From assembly GCF_001723175.1 (NCBI RefSeq), contig NC_064657.1, positions 1,721,685 to 1,785,684 of the forward strand: a stretch of 64,000 nt of DNA, read 5' to 3'. Shown here piece after piece: positions 25,101 through 37,577 of the stretch. This DNA comes from Penicillium oxalicum. Its lineage: Eukaryota; Ascomycota; Eurotiomycetes; Eurotiales; Aspergillaceae. Below the pieces are notes generated by a model. It was not told where the DNA came from. It did no database searches and saw only the letters and a list, made by a program, of their open reading frames with translations. Both the position numbers and the translations under genes were made by a program. How positions within the stretch are numbered: position 1 is the first letter of the stretch; each line of letters opens with the position of its first letter.

Positions 25101-25567
25101 AAGAGGCAGAGAAGACATTCCAACGAGCACTGACCTGTTGCGAGAAGACCCTTGGACCTACTCACTCGTTGACTCTTGCCATGGTCAATAACGCTGGCAA
25201 TATCTTCTTTATCCAGGAGGATTTCAAAAAGGCAGAGGAAATGTGCCGGCGAGCACTAGCAGGCTACGGCAAAGCCTTCGGTACCGACCACCCGTCTACC
25301 CTGGCAACAATCAGCAACCTTGGGAGCTTTTTTCGGAGTCAGCGAAAGTTCGAAGAGGCAGAAGAGATGTACCAGCGAGCACTGGTAGGCTATGAGAAGG
25401 CCCTCGGTTCTGATCACCCGTCCACTTTGAGCACAGCCATCAAGTTCAGAGCCCTCTGTATGGAACGGAGGAACATGAAAGATGCAGATGAGAGGTTTAA
25501 ACGAGCATTCCAGATTGATGGGGTATATCCGGATCTGGAGGAATCAACCCCGAGATCACTCCTGTGA
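22162..25567 (+). CDS. NLR-type protein: PNP/UDP phosphorylase, NB-ARC, TPR
   Basis: Fungal NOD-like receptor, a class linked to heterokaryon incompatibility and non-self recognition. Two exons, 22162-23857 and 23910-25567, joined across a 52-nt intron in phase 1; 1117 aa. Domains: residues about 10-310 nucleoside phosphorylase-like (DDYTVGWICAMPLEMAAAE; RGVCDYADSHKNEDW), the common N-terminal domain of fungal NLRs; residues about 375-600 NB-ARC with P-loop YGLGGIGKTE (about 405), Walker B RWLMIFDN (about 480) and GLPLA (about 577); residues about 775-1105 eight 42-residue TPRs of kinesin-light-chain type (consensus VNNLG.VY..QGN...AE.MYQRAL.G.EK.LGPDH.STL). All nucleotide-binding motifs are intact. 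Near-identical repeats allow copy-number change by recombination, a known trait of fungal NLR sensor regions. The inverted-repeat element lies 0.9 kb upstream. Confidence 0.93.
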
Positions 25568-27145
25568 TGAGCGTTGGCCGTAGTGTGTAGTTCCGAGTCA
25601 CTCCTCGGAGCGTATAGCAATGGAGGCCTCTTTGCACCTTTCAGCTTCTTGGTCCAGTTGGACATGGAGAAGGCCCGTATGTGCTGATCTTATCCCCCGG
25701 GCCGGGAGAATCCACAGAGAAATGTTGACAAGATGGGCTCAACACCGCAGATTCAATATTGTCACTCGCTTCCATCTCGCATGTACAGTACTATTGAACT
25801 CTTTCCCCTCCCCGCCCTCTCCCTTTGACCGTTTCATTTAACAAATAGGACTTGACCCTTCGTCATAAATCCATCAACTAACTGACAAGGTTCTTACGGT
25901 GACTGCAGGGCATTATGGACTTGGAGATTGTTCTTTGATCCATACACCCTTTGGGTTTGGGATGCATCTTACTGTACAGCTCTCACGGTGACGCGAGCTG
26001 CTGCTCAAGAAGAATCAATCAATCTGCGCTGAGACCTTGGCAGTAGGGCCAAGAACGATCCTCTCAGTCGGCGTTGACCCTGGCGAGAAGAAGAATGGCT
26101 GGATCGAGCATTGCATGACGCAAGTTTATCATCCTCCACTCATGCGGGAGTCTCCTTTCAAGATTCTAGTCTGGGTAATCTATCATCTTACTGGGACGCG
26201 TCTGCTGGATATGGAAACTTATCTGAATTCATCTCGGTCAATTCGTGGAGAGATCATGCGGTCATGAACTCATCGACACAGAGGCCCGATCATGGGGGCG
26301 AACACCTTCATCTCAGGACGCGAACTGGTGATTTTAAGATTGCTCCAGCATCACCTAGGAATCGGTGGATACCTTCTCGCCAGACCCGCCGTGTCCCGCG
26401 ATCTCTATAATCTAGAATCTATCGTCGTCTACTTGGCCAACACCGAACCCCTGCGACGGTCGGCGTTGGAACGGAAGAGTGGGCCAGCAATCACCAGCAC
26501 GAGATTTCAACGCGGTCTAAACTTTGAACCCTCACAGGAGAATCCTGCCAACTCCACTTCTTGCACATTTGCCAAATTACTCCGGGCGGGGCCAGGGAGC
26601 TAAGGTCGTAGGTTAATGAATTGGATCAATCTCGGCGGCAACGAAACCGACCACCGCGTGCCGGCAAGGATGCATCCCTGAGTCTTGGCGCTGTTTCAAG
26701 CAATCTTCATGGCAATCAACCCGTTTCAGACCTGCGCAGTCTTCCCCTCCTCCTCCTTCCCCCCCCCTCCCCTCCAAGGGTCCTCTCGGTCTTTTGCTCG
26801 ATCAGGCAAAGGACACCCGTCGATTGCAGGGAGTGAAACAAGAACTGGCTGGTGTATGTGCAGAAAGTCAAAAATGATCATGGGAAAAGACGGAGCACGC
26901 TGGTGCTGCTCAGGCGGGCCCGCCAAAAGGGATGCAGTTTACCTGCGACACATAGCGTGGTTGAAGGGCTCCGCAATATCCGCCAGGTCAAGTGCAGGAC
27001 CAAGTCCAACCTCCGCAATCATATCAGGGGACGCAGGACTGTGTTGGCGCATGTTTTTAAAGATCAAGGACGGTCCCTTCTCCGTCGACGGCTGGCGGGG
27101 ATTTTGCAGACAGACACACAACTCTTTTTTCAGTTACTCATCAGG
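25568..27145. other. Intergenic region
   Basis: About 1.6 kb between two plus-strand genes. Several 65-155-codon frames overlap each other and none shows a domain. The last hundred bases are the 5' region of the GH131 gene. Confidence 0.45.
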
Positions 27146-28537
27146 ATGAACAAGTATCTGACCTTATTGGCCTCTCTGCCCATTGCTGTGCAATGTGGTG
27201 AGGTGGTGTGGAGCGGTATCTTCGACTCTTCCGCTACCGTGGCGGACTTTGACAAATGTGCGTTTCATCGATGCCTCTTTTATCTAGTTGGCCGGTATAT
27301 CATGCATCGTGCGGGTGGTTGATACTCACGCTGGCGTTTCACAGGGTCCTTTTCCAACCCCGTGGGAGCCTGGCAATGGTACATTCACGGCAAAGGACAG
27401 ACAAGCGACTACCTCGGTCTCTCCAAGAGCTTCAAGAACCCCGCGGACACCAGTGATGCCCAGGGCCTCCGCATTTCCATCGTAAGTCAGAGGTTCGTGT
27501 CGCGCATGGTGGAAGACCTCATACTCACCTGTTCACTGTATTACAGGATGGGACCTCGTTCTGGAACGGTCAGAACATGGAGCGCAGCGAGCTCATTCCT
27601 CAAACCTCTGCCAATCTCGGTAGCGGCCGTCTGTTCTATCACTTCTCCCTCAAGACCGACGAGGTCAATGCTCCCAACCCCAAGTTTGAGCACCAGCTGG
27701 CCTTTTTCGAGGTAAGACTTATTGGTTTTTTTTGGCCCGCGTTTGAGGGAGGTCGCCTTCTCATTGTGATTGTGCATGCTGACCCCGGGGCGTTTGGGAC
27801 GATAGAGCCACTTCACCGAGCTCAAGTATGGCCGGCTGAGCGGCGACTCGGCCACCGAGGACAACACCCTGCGCTGGTGTGTCGGGGGCCAAACACACTG
27901 GTCCACCGACCTGGAGGCCAGCCAGTGGTACAACTTTGCCTACGACATCGACTTTGCCGGTCAAACCGTCGGCCTGTGGGCAAGTAACGGCTCGGCGCCC
28001 CTGACCGAGGTCGTGACGGGCGTCAAGGCCTCGACCTCGACCAACTCGGCGGACTGGCACGTTGGTGAGTTGCGTCTTCCCAACGGCGGGACCGATGACA
28101 AGGCGGAAGACTGGTACTGGTCCGGTGTCTACGTCGAGAAGGCCCCGATCACCACCTCTATCGCAGGCCCTTCTGCTGGTCAGGTCGCCGATGAGAGTGC
28201 GGGTCAGTCCTCCGAGCAGATCCCCAGCCAAGCCTCGACGAGTCAGGCCCCTTCTTCGACGATGAACACGGCCGTCGCGCAGTCCAGCACAGTCCAGCAT
28301 ACTACCGAGCAGGCTGCCGTCAACCAGACCACCGAGCAGATCAACACAACGGTCCCTACTTCCACCTCTACTCCCACCTCTGTCGAGACCACCGCGGCGG
28401 TGACTCCCAGCCAGACCGCGGGTCCGACGACCGGTGAATCTGCGGATCAGACTTCCGAAGACGGTGACGATGACGATGAATATGAGGAGTGCGACGACGA
28501 TGAAGACGAGCCCGAGGACGTGTCGGAGGACTGTTGA
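27146..28537 (+). CDS. GH131 beta-glucanase-like secreted protein with acidic tail
   Basis: Glycoside hydrolase family 131 enzymes act on beta-1,3/1,4/1,6-glucans of plant and fungal walls. Four exons: 27146-27257, 27345-27481, 27547-27711 and 27806-28537; introns 87, 65 and 94 nt; 381 aa. Signal peptide residues 1 to about 17. Family landmarks: WSGIFDSSATVADFDKWSFS, VGAWQWYIHGKGQTSDYLGL, IDGTSFWNGQNMERSELIPQ, and DWYWSGVYVEKA closing the catalytic domain near residue 253. Beyond it lies a Ser/Thr/Gln-rich linker of about 95 residues with repeated TTEQ units, then a strongly acidic tail (DGDDDDEYEECDDDEDEPED) ending in Cys. Many GH131 proteins end in a CBM1 cellulose-binding module; here that is absent and replaced by the acidic stretch. 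Tail-to-tail with the SDR gene. Confidence 0.9.
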
Positions 28538-29194
28538 GAGAAGATAGAAAACACGGCAGCTGACATTGGGCCCCCTTGCCTTGTCGAGGATGTGTTTGAC
28601 ACATTCCTCTACTGCCACTAAACTTGACCACACATCCCTTTTTTTGTCTTGTTCTTTTTCTTTTTTCCCCCTCTTCTGTCGAGTGCGGCATGGGACACTT
28701 GAGTGACTCGCGCAAGACCCGGCGCACAGACTCTTTTCTTCTCGTCTCTTCTTGTCAACTGTTTTGGTTCCCCCCCCCCCACTTCCTTTCTCCCCGTTGA
28801 TATCCTGGTGATGGTCAGCCGTGTGGCAATACAGTCTTACTGTGCCTTTCTTTATCATCCATGCTTATAGTGCCCGTGGAGCGGTTTTCAGAGAACCAAA
28901 AAAAAAGAAAGATGTTGAGAAGAAAAAGAAGATATTTCATTCAAAAATTGTATCTTTTAAAAAATTGGGGTGGGTCGTTAAAAGGTGTGGGAGTCAACCA
29001 TCAAGGTCCTCCATCGTTTCGAGGCGCATCACGGAGAATCCACCAGGTCGCGTCCTGGACGGCGAATTCCCCGTCCACGAGGGGTCCGGCATCCGATTCT
29101 CCGTGACCGGCCCCATCATCTCATCAAATTATATACACAGGAGGGAGAGAAGCCAAACAAGGTGAGAGGAGGGGGGAGAAAGGGCCAGGTGCGT
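28538..29194. other. Convergent 3' regions
   Basis: Separates the GH131 and SDR genes. Pyrimidine-rich on the left with a C10 run near 28771, purine- and A-rich around 28898-28960. No gene. Confidence 0.6.
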
Positions 29195-30109
<915 letters not shown>

Positions 30110-30598
30110 CTAATAAAGCAATTCGGTTGACACTCGGAACAGGAGAAACCTTGGAACGGATGATGCGACTGCTGTTGCTCAGGCCATGACCGACTGGTTG
30201 GTCATGATTATTTCTCCCCCTCCTTCTCCCAGAACCCCTCCTCTGCCTGCGTCTGCATCTTTTTGTCGCAGCGTCTCCTCCACTGACGGCCGGTGGTCTT
30301 TGCCAGGGCCTCTCCTCCAATCAGCAGAGGGAATTCCCCTCGAACTGCATCGCCCTCGAACAAAGGTCCGTTGTTGTGTGTTGGTGGGATCGTGGGCCCC
30401 GCCAGCATGCTGGTTTGATGCGACAGAGATCCGCCATGGACCACTGGTGCGCATGGTCAAGTTATGTCACTACCCACCCATGTCCTCCACTCACTCAGCA
30501 TGTAAACAAGGTCCCCCAGAGTGGGAGGGGCAGTCCAGGAGGGGCTATCATGATCATCCGGGCTGGACCTGGACTCCCTCCACCCAGCACCCACGTCC

Positions 30599-30634
30599 GA
30601 CGAACTGGACGAACCGGACGAACTGGACAAACGG
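30599..30634. repeat. Tandem 9-mer, four units
   Basis: Four consecutive 9-base units of the form GACGAACTG, GACGAACCG, GACGAACTG and GACAAACGG. Non-coding as far as I can see. Confidence 0.8.
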
Positions 30635-30994
30635 GCTCGAGGGATTCTGGCGACGGACTCACCGAGACCGACCATCATGACGGCGTGTAGCCTGCTTTGC
30701 TCCCAGACTGCCCCGCCCCGAGTTCGTACCTGGACGCGCGCTCGGGATCACCTACGCAATGGTGGGGGGCTCCTCGGGCCTCGAACAGGGAGCGATCCGA
30801 TCAGCGTGGTGGAGAGGATTCAATTGATTCCACAAGAATGATCTAAGCAGCCAGAAGCTTCCTCATCTCACAGAGACTCGGTGCACTCATCCCTCTATCG
30901 TCTGTGTTCCCTTACAGCGTGACTTCTCTGCGCTCGTGCGGGTTCCCCGTGGCCATCTCTCGACGACCCCGACTCTGTGAAACGGTGGGAGGCA

Positions 30995-31002
30995 TGACGT
31001 CA
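30995..31002. promoter_or_regulatory. CRE-like palindrome TGACGTCA
   Basis: A perfect 8-bp bZIP (CREB/ATF-type) palindrome one kilobase upstream of the SDR start. ATF-type regulators control stress and polyol metabolism in filamentous fungi, so the link is plausible, but an 8-mer is expected about once per 64 kb by chance and a second copy lies near 14950. Confidence 0.25.
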
Positions 31003-31144
31003 CCACTAAGCTGGGGCCCAGCGGGGCACCTTCGGAGCTGACAGACCGCGCCAACCTTAAAAAAGAAAAACCGGAATTCTCCTTCGGGTCAGCGACCGGT
31101 GGAGAAGTCGGATTTCATGGCACGACTGACAACGGGAATCACTC

Positions 31145-31177
31145 TCTCACTCGCTCTCACTCGCTCTCACTCGCTCT
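31145..31177. repeat. Tandem 10-mer, about three units
   Basis: Perfect repetition of TCGCTCTCAC within CT-rich DNA. Confidence 0.8.
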
Positions 31178-32167
31178 GCACCGCACTCGCCGGAGTGCCG
31201 ATTTGCGTCCGGGATGAATAAAAGGAGTGGAGATGTCTGAACGTGTATCGGTGTTGGGTCCCTTTCACCATGGACTTCACACCATCAACTGTACCTGCAC
31301 TGGAAGTGCGCAAGAATATGGTGAACCGTCTCAAATATATTTCCACATACCACAGTAGACCCCCATGCCTGGACTGGAAGATCAAGATACAGATCGACCG
31401 GGTACCACCTCCGTCTGGAGAATCAACCTTACCACTCAACCACAATCACAGGAGAAACCTGGAGGTTCGTCAGTGAATATGGAGCTTCTTTGAGGGAATT
31501 CATCACTCGTTCAAACAAGAGCTCCGATGCCCGAAAATTGAGAATCAATGGTGCAGATTCAATAATGGACCCCTCTGCCTCACCAGCAACAGACAGCTGT
31601 CGATAAACCTTTCTCGCGGAGATGAATGATAGCTCGTTCCACACAGAGACCATGACCTTACTGGACGACTGGCATCATCTCTTCTGCCAAAACCCGACTA
31701 CGCACGTTGGGACTTTAATCCGAGAGCACACAGCTATCCAGTCATCATCACCGGTCTACTTGGACAATCCCCTCGAGAGCGATTACCAGCAGGAGGCAAT
31801 TGTCTCACCTTGTTGCAAGTGTTCAATGAGCTGACAATATCACTGGGGAGAAAGGAAGACTGGCTCTCTGGGCTTAGGGCTCAATGGTGGATTCAAACCC
31901 CTAGAGTGGGTTTTCGTGTCCTCGCAGTGAGAGCAGAGGGTACAATGACGTCATCACGATGGGCAACTCCGACCCTTGTGAAGTTGGCTGTCCCCGCCAA
32001 AGGATGCCACTCAAGGTCCACACTACGATGACACGGCGAGATAAGATAAGGAATGTCAGTATACCGGGTCGGGTATATGCAAGGGCCGGAGACCAAGGTG
32101 AATTGCATCGTTGCCGTGAAAACTCCGACTGGTGAAGCGCATTTCCTCCCTTGGCGGAGCCCTGTAC

Positions 32168-32872
32168 CTAGGTGGTGAAAGAGGAAGTAGACTGAGCCTT
32201 GGATGTTGTACGCAGAGGATCCTCTCGGCTTCGGTCCGTGCTTGCTCTTCCTTCCAATGTGGCAGATCCGTAGAATCCCCTGACCTCTCGTCGATCTTCG
32301 AGGTGAGCAATAACAGCCTGCTCGCGGCGAGAAGGTCTTCGGGGTTGGCGCTCCCATTCGGAAATGGGCTCATCCCAATTTTCAAACCACTTCAGGCGAT
32401 TGTCAATCATCTCCATCTGGACCCCCCCCCCACCACGTGGAGCAAGTTTTGAAAGGTTTCCAATGGAATCTTGCAATCCAGGATGCTGAGGATGTGAAAG
32501 TTCCCAACGTCCCTGATGGACTCGCGACGTGACCAGCCGATTCCGGGGCAGGGAGATGTCTGTTGCCGATGTAATAAGATCGGGCAAGGTCTTGGTTCGA
32601 TATTGGTCAGTACCTGAGTCCAGCGGCCTTGACAATAAGGAGTGAATCGCCTCAATTCTACTGAGATGCTTTTTTGAATGCTTCTGTAGGACTGATAACA
32701 TCTTTCTCAGAGCTAATCTCACCTGAGCGGATGTCATTCGACGTAAAGTCCAAGTGCAAAGGGAATAATAGTCTGCACCTTGAAGCTGAAGGTGCCTGGC
32801 CACTGTGCCCCTACGAGAAGAAAAATATTGCACCTCTGAAAACATTGCCGCACGGAGGGTATCCTGCCCCAT
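32168..32872 (-). CDS. Hypothetical 234-codon ORF
   Basis: Uninterrupted minus-strand frame from an ATG at 32872 (MGQDTLRAAMFSEV). The C-terminal half reads most like protein: MIDNRLKWFENWDEP, WERQPRRPSRREQAVIAHLE and DRREVRGFYGSATLEG are charged helix-like segments. A G-run in the coding strand (C run near 32421-32431) sits in the middle, so a homopolymer indel could hide a different true frame on one side. I recognise no family. Length makes pure chance unlikely but not excluded; it may be the remains of a larger gene. Confidence 0.3.
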   Translation of the reverse strand: MGQDTLRAAMFSEVQYFSSRRGTVARHLQLQGADYYSLCTWTLRRMTSAQVRLALRKMLSVLQKHSKKHLSRIEAIHSLLSRPLDSGTDQYRTKTLPDLITSATDISLPRNRLVTSRVHQGRWELSHPQHPGLQDSIGNLSKLAPRGGGGVQMEMIDNRLKWFENWDEPISEWERQPRRPSRREQAVIAHLEDRREVRGFYGSATLEGRASTDRSREDPLRTTSKAQSTSSFTT

Positions 32873-33899
32873 TCAGTTGCTAATGTCTGCACGACACTTT
32901 GGCTATCCAATGCAGGTGACAAATAGCAGTGGTCCCCCTCGGCCTTGTGGTCGTCCTGACAAAGTAGTGGAGCTTCTGTCACGTGTCTCGAACTGGACCA
33001 AAGATTATCGTGACGTCACGCACAGGTTTGGAAACTCCCGGGAGGTTCCACCGGTGGTGCATGGCACCCGTGCTCGTCCACCACATTTAACATTCCGTTA
33101 TTCCCGCTGGATGAGCTTCATGATCTTTTTCATATCTCCTTGTTGCGATACCGGGATAAAGGATTGATCTGGTGGGCTTCCAATTTGTCAAGTGACGATG
33201 ATCAGGATCAGTGCGCGACAATCATCCCGTCTGCGTGGATATCCGATCGAGGAAAACGACTCGGGAGGAGGGGTAGAGACTCGGGCGCCACTGCAATGTG
33301 CATCGTGCAGTAGCAAACGTAGACACCAAAAGAGTGTCCGTATCTTCGGAACCCTCCTCATCGGTTGAACTATCCCGTCTAGTAAGAACGGTCCACAACC
33401 TCGTCGGTACGGGGGGGTAAGCATTCACTTTCCACGACCGAACGGGACTGGGCTAGTGGACTGCATCTCTGACGTGGAGCCTGTTCACCGCTCCCAGAGT
33501 CCATGTAAACTCCCTCGGGTCTTAAACCGAAGTGTAAAGACCCTGACTGGCTCTACCATGGGCAAACGATCAACAGGCACTGCCAGTCGCAAAGCGGATA
33601 GGCATCCACCAAGCGCGAAAGTACGAATGGTGAGGGGAAGTCAATGCAAGCCTCCATCTGCATGTCCAGCCGGAATGTGTTTGTTGTTAGGCCGACTACG
33701 TGTACACACAGTGAGGGAAGGGCTCAGTGATGGGCAGTCAGAAAACAGTTGCAGGCCCAAAATTCACCCTACTTCTCGTCAGAAATTGCTCGATGAGGTC
33801 CTTCAACCTCGTGAGCGAGAAAGCATGGCGGTGGTGGTTCAACCAGATCTGGTCTTGCCCAGTCCTTCTGCGTCCAGAGTGTGCTGGACCAGGGGTTGA
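32873..33899. other. Intergenic region
   Basis: No gene supported. A plus-strand frame at 33456-33899 (147 codons) overlaps the flank of the pogo relic and has no domain. Confidence 0.4.
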
Positions 33900-34530
33900 T
33901 TGATCACGGCCGTTCAGTAATCAAGAGCCGTTTCTCGCCTCTTTTCAATCAGGTTGGTATCCAGTGGGATAAAAGCCCAAGTTTGTTCGAGCCAGTCAGC
34001 CGCAATCCGATTACCTTGAGGTGGTCGACCATTTGTTTAAACGCAGTACTTGCTGATTCTATGTTAGGGCTGTCGAGCCAGGCTTACATGCAGACATCCT
34101 CTGCGAAAGTAAGTGTAGGCGTCAAACGAACAACCATCAGCGGCCGCACATTTGATTGGAGGGTTCAATCTTGACCAAATGATACAACTTTTAGATCAGG
34201 TGTAGTACCCTCCACCACACCAACCTCGTAACCTTGCGACCCTTGCCCTCACCAAGACGGGACAGAAGCCGCATTCACCGAAGTTGGAGACCAGACGGGC
34301 GGGTACATTATGGAGCTGGATCTTTGATGGATCATACCAATGCATCAAAATACCTGCTTCTACAGCACTGATGCGGCTGTAGGGCGTGGTAATTTGCAAT
34401 TTAAACTTCAGGTTCTCTGCAGTACGTCGAATGAAGCAGTACACCAGTGCGAGTATGGCCGAGATCGCCATACATAGGTGGTCAGGTACTGCAGTAGTAT
34501 ATAGGGGCTTTGCAGTAAGGTCCAAGTTTC
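33900..34530 (-). pseudogene. Decayed Fot1/pogo transposase relic
   Basis: On the minus strand, 34525-34196 contains VEAGILMHWYDPSKIQLHNV and PARLVSNFGECGFCPVL, which parallel the element at 12.9-14.5 kb (SQLMNWYDLLEIQLRDV and PSRLVYNFDECLFRP). Further along, about 34050-33900 reads in pieces as ADWLEQTWAFIPLD and IEKRRETALDY, the counterpart of NWLDRFNMLTSIPGRLKKGEQRVLIFDG. The first catalytic Asp has become Gly, and stops and frame changes are frequent. It is a much older copy of a related element, not able to encode a transposase. Confidence 0.6.
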
Positions 34531-35557
34531 AATCATCTTCAGTTACATTTCACTACCGTACCTCTCTTTCGAAGCTGCAAAAAAAACCAAAAAAGCCCTC
34601 CTAAGCCACCATGTATCACGTTTCAGGAGACCCTGTCACTCGCATGCACCTCAAGATCGGAATTGATCGTCTGGCCTTGACTACTGGTAGGCGGTCACGC
34701 ATGAGCTGGTCGCAACCGAAGAGGAGCATGCCGGCAAAATTTCACATGGCCTTCAGGCGGTCAACAAGGAGAGCCGTGACCGAGTAGGGAGTCATGACCG
34801 GACCTACTACGAACTCGACAATCCTTCGGTCACGTCAACGAAGGATTGCGGGCGTTCAGGCGTCTCCGCGACGAGGTGGAACAGCAGGTTTACGAGCCCT
34901 CAATCTGGATGAAAACCTTCTGCGCCACCTCTTTGTCATCCAAAGCTGTCTTCGTCAGAAGGCTGGCGACAAGCGGCTCGCGGTATGGTGGGAAATACAA
35001 CCGAACTGAGATCCACTTTTCGTGGTGTTTCTGATGGGACAGCCAACGGCTGCACGACTGATGCGGATCACTGATCGACGGATGACCCGGCAGACCATTG
35101 GATCGTGACAAAGAAAACGCAAACTCCCGAGAAATGAGTACTCCAAGACGAATCCAGCTTTTGTCTGACCTGGTCGCATAATGCAGGATGATCTAGGTGC
35201 GCAGTGTTTGATTCCATCTTTTGACGAAAGACACCCCTCCTTATCATCTTTTCCAACCTTTTCAAGATGGATTCCGAAGAGCATTGGCGACGCGTGCATT
35301 AATACTCTGGTAGAGAGGGTCTCTCGAGACGCCTCCCGGCCTTGAACAGTCGGGTGAACTCAATCGCTCCTTTCAGGATCTGGTTCTCCAAGTCATGACG
35401 AATTTACCCACCGTGGGCCAAATGGCCAATCCAGAGAAAGATGGGAGATGCATGATAAATCATGCTTGCACTACCGTCTCGTGGCATACGAAGGCGAAAA
35501 TTTGGCTCTTTTAAGTGCTCTTGCGCAACTAATAATCGTCAACGCCCATACCTCAAA
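34531..35557. other. Intergenic region
   Basis: No gene recognised. Minus-strand frames of 65-114 codons (for example 34955-35299) lack domain features. The right part is the 5' region of the MFS gene. Confidence 0.45.
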
Positions 35558-37577
35558 ATGGCAGAGAATTCGGCAGCCCACGAGTCCCTGGCTCAGATAC
35601 CTGGGGGCTTGAATAATGACCCTATCCACCGTTCATCAACTGCCAGGACGTCGAGCACCGTCCACCATAATGAATTTGATGACGGTTTCTTTTCAAGGTA
35701 ATGTCATTCGAAAAGCCAGATCCCCTGGAAAGCTCGGCACCGGGCTGCTCCCTGGCTTTGCTTCCACCTGAATTGTGGTACTAATGTTGTCTTCTTAAAG
35801 AGTTCGGTCATTCTTTCGCCGAGATAGTCATATTGGTCATGTCGGCCGTCACCCGCTTCGTGATAGCAAAGAGATTGAGATTCACACCTGGAATGGTCCC
35901 GATGACCCAGAGAATCCGTATGTGTCCATCGGCTCATGTTGACAGCATTTCATCGGGGAAGTGTCGACAGACATCGCTGACCAGGATAGATTTAACTGGA
36001 GCAAGTCGTACAAATGGGTACTCACACTCACCATCTGCTTCATGTAAGTGCCTCGAGAATGACCACGGCTAGCTCACCGCTGTCTTTCCGTCAAGACTGA
36101 TCTCCTTCTTTCCGATTTCAGATCTATTTTGACAGGATTGCCGGCGGGATCCTATGGTGCCGGTAATGTGTGGATGGAGCAACGGTTCCATGTCCAAAAT
36201 CAACCATTCCCTAATCTGGCTTGGGCAACCACATCGTGGAACATGGGCGCAGCATTTTGGCCCTTGATCTTTGTACCCATGACCGAGTCCTCGGGCCGCA
36301 TGCCCGGCTACTTTATATCCTACTTCATCCTGGTTATTTCCCTGTTCCCGTCTGCATTTGCTCAGAATTTCGCGACTCTGGTCGTTACTCGGTTTTTCGG
36401 TGGCGGTGCCTCATCAGTCTCCATCAATATCGTTGGCGGCAGCATCAGTGATGTGTGGTACGGAGATCGCGCGCGGAGCTTGCCGATGTCTCTATTTGGA
36501 TTCACGAGCGTGGTGGGAATCGCTCTTGGGCCATTCATTGGAGGCGCGATTCAAACCATTCACAAGTCGGATCCGTGGAGATGGTAAGGTCGAGCCATGA
36601 TTTTGAGCATTTCCAACCCCTCGAAGTCCACTCACGGCTAACACCCTCCTAGGATCTTTTACATTCAAATCATCTATAATGCGGCCTTGATTCCAATCTT
36701 CTGGCTGATTCTCCGCGAAACCCGAGGCGACGTCATCCTGAGAAAGCGAGCGAAAAAGCTGCGACAGCAAACAGGACGGCCCATCTACGCCGAAAGCGAG
36801 CTACGGACCACCAGCACACTAAAACTGATTCAAATCTCATTCGAGCGCCCGACTCGGATGCTGCTGACCGAGCCGGTGGTCACTTTCTTCACGCTGTGGG
36901 TGAGCTTCGCCTGGGGGATTCTGTTCCTCTTCTTCTCCAGCGTTGGACAGACCTTCAGCCACAACTATGGATGGAACACTTTTACTACCGGACTTGTGCA
37001 GCTCGCCATCTCCGTTGGTGCTGTCATTGGGACCGTCGTGAATCCCTTCCAGGACTGGATCTACCTGCGATCCGCCCGCAATAACCGCGAGCGCCCTGGC
37101 CATCCTGTTCCTGAAGCGCGTCTATACACTTCGATACCGGGAAGTCTGCTTTTTGCTGCGGGTCTTTTCTGGTATGGCTGGGGAAGTGTTGGAGATGGCT
37201 CCGTCCCGTGGATTGTACCGGCTCTGGGGATTGGTTGTACAGGCGTAGGAATCTACTCTATCTACATGGCAGTGGTGAATTACCTGACCGATGCATACGA
37301 GAAATATGCCGCATCCGCGCTCTCTGCTGCCTCTCTTGGCCGCAACGCTTTCGGTGCCTTCTTGCCGCTTGCTTCCTACCAGCTATTCGACAGGCTGGGA
37401 TATGGATGGGCGGGCTCGTTGCTCGGCTTTGTCGGCGTCGCTCTCTCTGTGGTTCCGATGGTCTTGGTTCTGAAGGGTCCGGAGATCCGTCGACGAAGTC
37501 CGTTTATGCGTGAGTCCACGTTTGCTCCTCAGGACGACGCGTTGCCCGAAGACCAGCCAGAGAAGACGGACGTGTGA
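35558..37577 (+). CDS. MFS drug/polyamine exporter, DHA1 family
   Basis: Twelve-segment proton antiporter of the plasma membrane. Five exons: 35558-35697, 35801-35917, 35990-36043, 36122-36583 and 36653-37577; product about 565 aa. Acceptor choice at the third exon (GATAG before 35990) is fixed by frame. The N-terminal tail is long, polar and Arg-rich. Landmarks: the DHA1 entry signature WNGPDDPENPFNWSKSYKW, GLPAGSYGAG, VVTRFFGGGASSVSINIVGG with DVWYGDRAR (motif A region), GPFIGGAI (TM5, motif C-like), WRWIFYIQIIYN, and the mid-loop ESELRTTSTLKL with FERPTRMLLTEPVV, typical of the fungal polyamine/FLU1/caffeine-resistance branch. The C-terminus GPEIRRRSPF is also typical. Substrate unknown. 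No neighbouring regulator or biosynthetic gene. Confidence 0.9.

Noticed and set aside
24550..25480. Regular 126-bp DNA periodicity that could suggest a repeat array
   Set aside because: It is the coding sequence of the eight TPRs; no spacers or CRISPR-like structure.
27761..28858. 365-codon minus-strand ORF
   Set aside because: Antisense of the GH131 gene, Arg/Gly-rich low complexity; the plus strand has the family motifs and consistent introns.
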